64,000 nucleotides of DNA from Argentina anserina. Its lineage: Eukaryota; Streptophyta; Magnoliopsida; Rosales; Rosaceae. Under the pieces are notes generated by a model. The model was given only the letters and a program-made list of their open reading frames with translations. It was not told the DNA's origin and did not search any database. The translations under genes were made by a program, and so were the position numbers. The stretch lies in NCBI RefSeq assembly GCF_933775445.1, contig NC_065878.1, positions 11,853,395 through 11,917,394 of the forward strand, written 5' to 3'. This document shows positions 56,881 through 64,000 of the stretch, one piece after another (the stretch's first letter is position 1; each line of letters opens with the position of its first letter).

Positions 56881-58850
56881 CGAAATATTGTCGATCGACA
56901 CTAGTAGATGTGATCGATACATATATTTAGGGACCCTGTAAAAATTTCATCAATTTTGAACATGGTTTGACCGTCCGTACCTACGGTCAACCAAAAACGA
57001 GCATTTTGACATAATAAAACCCCATTGACCAGGGCTTTGCTAAATGAGTTTCCTAGTTGCGACCACTCACGATTGTTGAGAAATATTAGGTGATTTCAAA
57101 TATGTAAACAGTTTTCCGCATTCGCATCTTGGTAATGGGTCCACCCTTAAAACATATTAGTGTTATTTTTGGTTTACCGGAAATTCCGACGGTCAAACAA
57201 GGTCCGAATTTGATGAAATTTTAAAATGCTCACTCAATATATATATCGATCAGATCAGATGGTGTCGATCGATTGCGAGAAGTTTCCTTCATATAGTCGC
57301 TTCATAATGCGATAGTTTTATTATAAACCTGATATAAAGGTTATGATATATTAGTAGACACTTCGGTGATCGACAACTTCAATTCGAAATATGGTCGATC
57401 GACACTACTAGATGTGATTGGTATACATTTTTAGGAAACCCGTAAAAATTTCATTAGTTTTAGACATGGTTTAACCGTTCGTACCAACGGTCAACTAAAA
57501 TATAAGACGTTTTGATATATTGAAACCCCATTGACCGGGGTTTTCCCAAATGGGTTTCTTCAGTGTGACTGCGTAGGATAGGTAACAAAAATTAGGTGAT
57601 TTCAGATATGCAAACGGTTTTCAGCGTTCACATATTTGTAATAGGTACTCCCTTAGGGCATATTAGTAATGTTTTCGATTTACCGAAAATTCCGACGGTG
57701 AAACAAGGTCTGAATTAGATGAATTATTTACAGGGTCACTAAATATATATACTGATCACATCGGCTGGTGTCGATCGATCCTAAGAAGTTTCCTTCATAT
57801 AGTCGCTTCCTAATACAATAGTTTTATTCTAAACCTAATATAAAAGTTATAATACATTAGTGGACACTTAGGCGATAGCCAACTCCAGTTCGAAATATAG
57901 TCAATCGACACCAGCAGATGTGATCGGTATATATATTTAGGGACCCCGTAAAAATTTTGTCCGCTTTGGACATGGTTTGACCGTTTATACATACGGTCAA
58001 CCAAAAAAGAGGCGTTTTGACATATTGAAACCCCTTTGACCGGGGCTTTGATAAATAGGTTTCCTCAGTGCGACCGCGCACGATAGGTAAAAAAGATTAG
58101 GTGATTTCAGATATGCAAACGGCGTTTGCATCTTTATAATGGGTCATCCCTTAAAACATATTAGTGGTGTTTTCAGTTTACCGGAAATTCCGACAGTCAA
58201 ACGAGGTCCGAACTAGATGAAATTTTTACAGGGTCACTAAATATATATATACCGATACATCGGCTAGTGTCGATCGATCCTGAGAAGTTTTCATATAGTC
58301 GCTTCATAATGCGATAGTTTTATTATAAACCTAATATAAAGGTTATGATATATTAGTAGACACTTCGCCGATTGATAAATTCAATTTGAAATATGGTCGG
58401 TCGACACCACCAGATATGATTAATATATGTATTTAGGAAACCTTAAAAATTCCGTCCGTTTTGGATGTTGTTTGACCATCCGTACATATGGTCAACTAAA
58501 AAAAAGAGGCGTTTTGACATATTAAAATCCTTATTGACCGGGGTTTTACCAAATGGGTTTCCTTGGTGTGACCACACACAATCAATGACAAAAATTAGGT
58601 GATTTCAAATATGCAAACGGTTTTCGGTGTTCACATTTTGGTAATGGGTCTTGTTTTATGGCATATTAGTGTTGTTTTCGGTTTATCGGCAATTTCGACT
58701 GTCAGACGAGGTTCGAATTAAATGAAATTTTTACATGGTCACTAAATATATAGACCGATCATACCGGCTAGAGTTGATCGATGCCGAGAAGTTTCCTTCA
58801 TATACTTTCTCCATAATGCGATAGTTTTATTCTAAATCTAATAAAATATG
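56881..58850. repeat. Four tandem copies of a roughly 500-bp unit
   Basis: Unit starts at CGAAATAT 56881, 57385, 57891 and 58386 (spacings 504, 506 and 495). Each has a GTCGATCGACAC-like palindromic motif, TGGTTTGACCGT...ACGGTCAAC inverted motif, CATTGACCGGGG, GAAATTCCGACGGTCAAAC and ATAATGCGATAGTTTTATT. Copies differ by many substitutions, so the array is old. No coding frame is conserved. Confidence 0.93.
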
Positions 58851-59100
58851 TATGTATAATATTTTATTATTTGGCGGGGTTTTACAAGCCGGACTTTGCG
58901 GGCTTTTGGCGGGCCGGGCCTTACGGGTCTTGCGGGCTTTTGGCGAGCCGGGTCGGGTTTCACCCCTCTAATCTAAGCTCGGCCCTCTACCCACGAAAGC
59001 GGGTTTTGGTTTTCTCGCAGGCCGGACCGGGTGAAAGCCCATCGGACTTGTGAGACTCCGCGGACTTTTCGGATCCGCGGGGTAAATGATGAGGCCTACA
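58851..59100. repeat. GC-rich right flank of the tandem array
   Basis: Repeated GCGGGCTTTTGGCGGGCCGGG motifs and a GGGTTTCACCCCTCTA end suggest the subterminal region of a decayed DNA element that contains the array. Left counterpart 56640-56790. Confidence 0.5.
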
Positions 59101-59491
59101 GTCGAAAATATTTCAAATGTTTGAAGTTTTGTAATCAATATTTCCACTCGAAAGATGAAATTACATATTAACCTAAAGATGTATTTCTCTTAAATGTAAT
59201 GTAAAATGTAAGAAAAGAGAGTGAAAATGTATAATGAGAAAACCTACATAATTTTGTAATCAACTATGGTCGGTACAAAATTTGCAATTTCACTAGTTGC
59301 AATCATGTTGTATAACGTGACAAATGACCACATTGTAAATTTCCATTAGCAGATATGCCGTCAGATTTGAACTTCGATTAATTTTGTTATCCGGAGAACA
59401 TTCAAAGATTGTTTATTATTTACCTTTGAATTCTCTCTTTATCATTCAAAGAAGGCTTGGCACGTACTCAAAACTCCCACGCAATAATTCA

Positions 59492-59498
59492 TATATAA
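59492..59498 (+). promoter_or_regulatory. Possible TATA box of the small His/Cys-rich gene
   Basis: CATATATAACG, about 110 bases upstream of ATG 59607. Confidence 0.45.
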
Positions 59499-59606
59499 CG
59501 CCCCTTTAGCTCTTCCTTTCTCCTCACACTTCTAATCTGAACAACTTCATTTTCTATAGTATCCTTATATATTATCTAGCTCGATTGGAGATCGTATTCG
59601 AGAAAA

Positions 59607-59849
59607 ATGAGTCAAATTGATCGATTTAAGCCGGGTGTGACGTTTGTTTTGGGCGCCGTGTTTGGAGCTTTCGTTTCAAATGGACGATGTCATCATCATC
59701 ATCCTCATGCTCACGGAGGTTGCAAGCATCCACCTTGTCCTCGCCAAGGTGAGCAAAAGGAAACTGATTCAACCTCGTGCCCAGATGGAATACCGGAAAA
59801 CACAACCACAAACTCAATCCCAGCAATAATTCCAAGCACCGGAAACTAG
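59607..59849 (+). CDS. Hypothetical 80-residue His/Cys-rich small protein
   Basis: A single open frame: MSQIDRFKPG, a short hydrophobic segment GVTFVLGAVFGAFV (about 10-23, maybe a membrane anchor or helix), then CHHHHPHAHGGCKHPPCPRQ (about 28-47) with six His and three Cys that could bind metal. A polar Ser/Thr/Pro tail ends at TAG 59847-59849. A TATA box sits upstream and the ATG context is favourable (GAAAAATGAG). I do not recognise the family. The (CAT)n-like codons for the His run come from a simple repeat CATCATCATCATC, so chance cannot be excluded. Confidence 0.4.
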   Translation: MSQIDRFKPGVTFVLGAVFGAFVSNGRCHHHHPHAHGGCKHPPCPRQGEQKETDSTSCPDGIPENTTTNSIPAIIPSTGN

Positions 59850-60194
59850 TCCTCTTCATCGTTGTCATGTGTAATAATAATAAGGACTTCTTATAAAAAA
59901 GTCATGTACTTCAATGTCTTAAACGGTTGCCCACTAATTTCACGAAATTTACACAAGTACCACTGCCCAAATTGTTTCTCCAAAACCAGAGATCGAACAG
60001 TGGATCATTGCATCTCTTCGTCACCGGTCACCTCATCTTCTCCAATCCTTCCACCACCCCCCGTCCACCTCACCCACAACCTCCTCATCACCGCCACCAC
60101 AACCATCACCCTCAAATAAGCCAGATCGGAAAGCAACTTCGATCTGGTTTCTCACCGACCTAGGCTTGGTTTCAACATAGTAGGCTCACCGATC
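59850..60194. other. Spacer, C-rich in part
   Basis: 60020-60115 is rich in CCACC/CCTC and gives a Pro/Thr-rich frame that I take as compositional. Confidence 0.4.
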
Positions 60195-60412
60195 AAACAA
60201 TGTCATGTAGCTAGCTATAGAGAAATCCTCGGTAACTTCATCAAAGGGATGGAAACATTTGGGTCAAGAAAGGACGTACACGCTTCTGGGAAACTTCTAG
60301 TGGCAAAACATTGGCACCACAATATGCTGACTCCTACTTCGATTCATGTCGATGCAATTTATTGTGTACTTTTGAGCAACCATGCGGAATAGTTAAGGAG
60401 AAAATATATATG
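60195..60412. repeat. Dispersed duplicate of 35945-36160
   Basis: Collinear with the region upstream of the intact TNL (GAGAAATCCTCGGTAACTTC, AAGGGATGGAAACATTTGGG, GAGCAACCATGCGGAATAG). It stops where the LTR at 60415 begins. Confidence 0.85.
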
Positions 60413-60414
60413 AG

Positions 60415-60612
60415 TGTTGTAGGAGAATTATCTCTGTAATTTCTGTTGTATCTTGTTCTAATTAGTATAGGTTAGTCTAAATAAAAAAAACATATATAAT
60501 TCATGATTCTACGGGATACTTGATGTAATGCCTATATAAAAACCTCCTTATCAAAGAATAAAAAGATTGATACTTTTCCCTATTATGATACGTATTATAT
60601 TATTCTGTAACA
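60415..60612 (+). repeat. copia-type LTR (198 bp)
   Basis: Begins TGTTGTAGGAGAATTATC, ends TTCTGTAACA, followed by CGTTATCAACATG, the same post-LTR pattern as at 8283. It includes TGCCTATATAAAAACC (promoter) and AATAAAAAG (poly(A)). No partner LTR is in the window. Confidence 0.7.
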
Positions 60613-61210
60613 CGTTATCAACATGTAGTTATAACCTTGAGTTCCTAGGTACATAACCCTAATTTATGAAAAAAAAAACTCCTTCTACCATGAAAATAAT
60701 TCGGCAGAAGAAGACGAAAAAATCATTCTCCTGCAAAGAAAAAAATTCGACATAAGAAGATGAAAAAAATATATATTTTTGCTGAAAATTAAAAAAAAAT
60801 AGCATAAATCGAATTTGTTCTTGGGCACCCAAAAATCTGATTGGCGTTTGTGCTCAGAACTTTGCCGTCAACCCAGCGACACCACCCTAAAGTCGAGCCT
60901 CATCCCCAAGCCGGGATCGTTCGACCCGGAATTTTTCGACCCATCTTTTGGAGATCGACTCCGGCCAACCCCGCAGCCTACTTGGCCTTGTTCGGCCATC
61001 CTCCGACCTTAGTCTCAACGTCGAAGAGTGGCCCCATCTATAGCAGATGCAGACAATCCGAGCGCCAGAACTAGATTTGCAAACCTCCCGACCAGAATTT
61101 TCTAGGTCTGACCCAGTCGGTCTTCTCCGACCTAACCACGATGGAAAGTGGTTTTTACCTCCTCGGGTAAATCAATGAATTGGTGAAAGAGACATAGTTA
61201 CTTTGCCTCC
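60613..61210 (+). other. Leader of the truncated copia-type element
   Basis: A-rich, then a C-rich stretch (60880-61130) of the same style as the other copia leaders; no gag follows. Confidence 0.5.
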
Positions 61211-62120
61211 AGGTTAAAAATGTATTTATTTCAGTAATTTTATTTTACTGATTTCATTTATGGTGAATCTAACTAACAATAAAATTTTCTTGTCGTGAAA
61301 TAAATTACATGACGATACAAATTGAATGGCGAGAGTTACTTCACGACATATATTCATGGATTCAAGCATAACCATGAAAATTAAGAAAGAACAACATATA
61401 TGTTGTTTATTTTGTAAACAACCAAATATGTTTTAATTCACGTTGCTGCTTTCATGCAATTTATTCTTCTGAATTTTGTCTTTCATAGGGGACTTTCAAC
61501 CTCCTTTCCTTTTCAACCCGATTCTTTCGCTATTCGGGTGATATATAGGGATATGATTCCCCTGGTATCGAGTGTTAGGAGCGGCTGGGAGTGCCGCTGT
61601 TACCATCCGTAGCCGTTGTGTGTAGCTACAAGTTTGAAAAAAAATGAGACAAACATTGGTTTGCGACGACAATTGTCCCTTATACCATCGGTTTGTGACG
61701 GAAATTGTCACTTATGCCAATGTGATAGAATTTGTCACAGTTTATTGAATTGAATTACCATACATTGGGACTTGACCTACAATTCAGTACTTGGAAGTTA
61801 TATCTGATATTTATACTAATGACTCTTCTCTCTTGTTGAACACAACATACGCATGAAATTTGGCATATTCATGTTTGATGTTTTTATACACCTAGTCCAA
61901 ATTTTGGTGCAACATCGTTTCATTGAAAGACAGAAACATAATGGTCAAAATATACAAGAGTTAGATATGATAAGTTTTTGAAACAAAACACTTATTATGT
62001 GGAAGAATTACGGATTACAAAAGAAATTATATATTGCGGTTTTGAAAAGAAAAGAATGAAGCATAAATGCTTCGGTTAATAGTCTGAATGACTATAAATC
62101 CGTATATTCCCAAATTTCTG
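61211..62120. other. Spacer
   Basis: No gene seen. 61650-61735 repeats TTGTGACG/TTGTCAC motifs (GTGACGGAAATTGTCAC), which occur in subterminal regions of some DNA transposons; not enough to call one. Confidence 0.4.
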
Positions 62121-62672
62121 TGACTAATGTTACTTGGTCGATACAGATTGAATTGGTTCATGATCATAATCTCAATGCATTTATTTGGCATTAGTCTTGT
62201 TGGCATAGGCTTATGCCTATCCATAATCAGCACGACTATTAGCACACTTAGGCTCAAAAGCGTCCAACCCCGCAATATATGCATGGAGCCAGCTATGCCA
62301 GTTGTGCAACGAGCTGCCCCGCGGCTCAAACAGACTACGGATGCGCCTGCACGCGCGTCTCAAACGGTGCTCCAGAGAATACCTCAACTGGACCAAGTCT
62401 CACATCGGAGGATGAGTGAATGATCTACCTCAACTCAACTATTAAAGGTCAAACCCTTGACCTCTTAAGGTAAGCAATATTTACCCTACGCCGTGACTAT
62501 GTCAAATTTACTATTCTCATGACTTGGGCATCAGAGAGTTGAAGACCAAGCCGCCGTGGTCTTCACTCTGACGAGCTATGCTATTTGTGACATGCAAGAG
62601 AGCAAGGATACGGCACAGTTAGTATACAAATAATGGAGTATATTGCCTCGGCCTAGTATACCACATTAATAT
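62121..62672 (+). other. Possible gypsy-type LTR, 3' part
   Basis: No coding frame. It is called only because a primer-binding-like sequence follows it; the 5' border was not found. Confidence 0.35.
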
Positions 62673-62690
62673 TGACGCCGTCTGTGAGAA
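62673..62690 (+). promoter_or_regulatory. Possible retroelement primer-binding site
   Basis: TGACGCCGTCTGTGAGAA is close to TGGCGCCGTCTGTGGGAA, which follows the 5' LTR in some plant gypsy and large derivative elements. Confidence 0.45.
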
Positions 62691-62754
62691 ATGTTACAAA
62701 ACGTTTTCAACGTGTCAGAGATTTGACCTCACCTTGTGGGGACTTGCAGTGCAA

Positions 62755-62884
62755 TGACCTTTCCCGCGGTGCATGACCCTCTTGCGGCACATGCCTTTCC
62801 CGCGGTGTGTGCCTCCCCCGCGATGCATGAACTCCCGCGGTGCGTGCCTCCCCCGCGGTGCATGAACTCCCGCGGTGCGTGACC
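62755..62884. repeat. GC-rich minisatellite, period about 19 bp
   Basis: About seven degenerate units of CCCGCGGTGCATGAACTC / CCCGCGGTGCGTGCCTCC type. Confidence 0.85.
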
Positions 62885-63139
62885 TATGGTGAATGCGCAC
62901 CTACTTTGGTGGTGCCCACCACTAGCTTCAATCTCTTGAAGCGCCATCATTCAAACATGAGTGAGCACCGCCAAAGTAGAATCAAGGCAAAGCATGGTCA
63001 AAGAGTCAAGACCAACTCTAAGCAAACAGCAACACGCCATGCAATTAAGCATCCATTCCAATTTTGCATGGCATGATGTCCAAAACTCAATAAAAAATAA
63101 AGGGACAACGCGACGCAATGAGTCTTCCGCCACCACGCA

Positions 63140-63745
63140 ATGACGCGCAACTTCACAACTCAGCGCATAGCACTTGTACCATCACAAAGACAAGTAAACA
63201 CCGCAATGGAATCCCGCACCGCAAGGCACATCCACGTGGCATTTGTCAATAATCATTGGTACATACACATGTATCAGAAATTCATGCTTCATTTCAAAAT
63301 GCATATGAAACGCGCACTCATGGTATCTACTCATACACTAGACCGCCACAGTACTTTGCTAAAAGAATGGTGTATCTTGGTTACCAAACTAATCAACACA
63401 CATACATATATGCATGCTGCTCATGACTCTATTGAACACATCAATTCCACTGCTATGTTCTATTTTGAGAAACTAGTTACTACACAAATGAATGACCACT
63501 CATTGTTAGTACTAGCACACTCAATTGCAAAGACATCACCACATGTAATACTTAAGGATGCTAATGACTTATTTGTTTTACTTGGAGGAATCGAAATGAG
63601 AATCACTCCACACCAGGCATCCTCCACGGCAAAGCCAAAAGGCCACTTGCAATCCATCCCGAGTAATGGAGCATCATGCTTGGACAACTCCAACATGATT
63701 TTGGTGCTTGTATACGGAGCACAACTCCACTCCAAATTGGCATAA
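63140..63745 (+). other. Unassigned 201-codon open frame in a retroelement-like region
   Basis: It starts MTRNFTTQRIALVPSQRQVN and ends QLHSKLA. It is rich in His, Met and Thr, with no motif I recognise. It follows a possible LTR and primer-binding site, so it may be the internal part of a large non-coding retroelement derivative, where chance frames occur. The rest, to 64000, shows nothing else. Confidence 0.25.
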
Positions 63746-64000
63746 GATAAGTAAAATGTTATATCTCCCTATACTCTCACGTACAACAAAGAGTCATTAC
63801 CATGTCTTAGCATGATTTTTTTACGCTACGAAGCATGCTTACAATATATCGCACTAGATACGCATGCCCGTATGACTTCTAAGCATTTCCTACAACACTT
63901 TGTAGAGTTAGCTAGTAAAAGTACTTACCTATCTTACATGCTAATCTCAGGCTCTAGTTGTCAAATCTTAGAAAGTCACAAGCACGCTCACTATAAATAC

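Noticed and set aside
56881..58850. Regular repeats as a CRISPR array
   Set aside because: Units of about 500 bp without short repeats and spacers, in plant DNA.

Overview
The window is plant nuclear DNA, almost certainly from a eudicot. The evidence is a TIR-NBS-LRR (TNL) resistance gene with the usual five-exon layout, GT-AG introns, a 14-kDa hybrid proline-rich protein gene, Ty1/copia and Ty3/gypsy LTR retrotransposons, an L1-type LINE, hAT miniature elements and a probable Helitron. The style of the TNL and of the retroelements reminds me of Rosaceae, but that is an impression and not a demonstrated assignment. Intact genes are few; most of the window is nested, decayed mobile DNA.

The left half (1-35.5 kb) is a degenerate tandem duplication of a two-gene unit: SKA1 (spindle and kinetochore-associated protein 1, + strand) followed by a TNL (- strand). 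Unit 1 has the last two exons of an apparently good SKA1 at the window edge (160-606). Its TNL survives only as exon 5, part of exon 4 and the TIR exon (1477-2360, 7320-8083, 16534-17023), separated by a copia element (2361-7319), a gag-only element (8084-about 10130), a 5'-truncated chromovirus (about 10330-14683) and a copia 3' end (to 15571). A third TNL is only a broken TIR exon (24991-25472). It is cut on one side by chromovirus LTRs (17627-24990, themselves holding a 1.6-kb solo LTR) and on the other by a hAT element (25528-26662). Unit 2 has a decayed SKA1 pseudogene (27432-30025) and an intact TNL (31047-35277, - strand). The five exons of that TNL sum to 3654 nt, giving 1217 residues with TIR, NB-ARC, LRR and C-JID domains.

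The right half (35.5-64 kb) has one confident gene, a 130-residue DC2.15-like hybrid proline-rich protein (39116-39508, + strand) with clear TATA and poly(A) signals, and a broken relative on the other strand (44661-44806). Two small proteins are plausible but unproven: a 56-residue Arg-rich membrane peptide (37281-37451, -) and an 80-residue His/Cys-rich protein (59607-59849, +). The remainder is mobile or repetitive DNA: hAT elements at 38380 and 41934, a Helitron-like segment carrying a TIR exon fragment (about 42554-44308), a second copia element with two LTRs and a GCAAC target duplication (44828-50298), a nearly full-length but mutated LINE (about 50596-55760, -), four tandem copies of a roughly 500-bp unit (56881-58850), a copia-type LTR with leader (60415-about 61210), and an unassigned retroelement-like region running off the right edge.

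How the genes work: the intact TNL is expected to act as an intracellular immune receptor whose TIR domain has NADase activity. SKA1 acts at kinetochores in mitosis. The hybrid proline-rich protein is a secreted cell-wall or lipid-binding protein. I see no operon-like or functional coupling among them; SKA1 and the TNL are neighbours because they were duplicated together. I did not find a convincing new biological system. The most useful results are the nested-insertion history, the rescued gene structures and the two small candidate genes.
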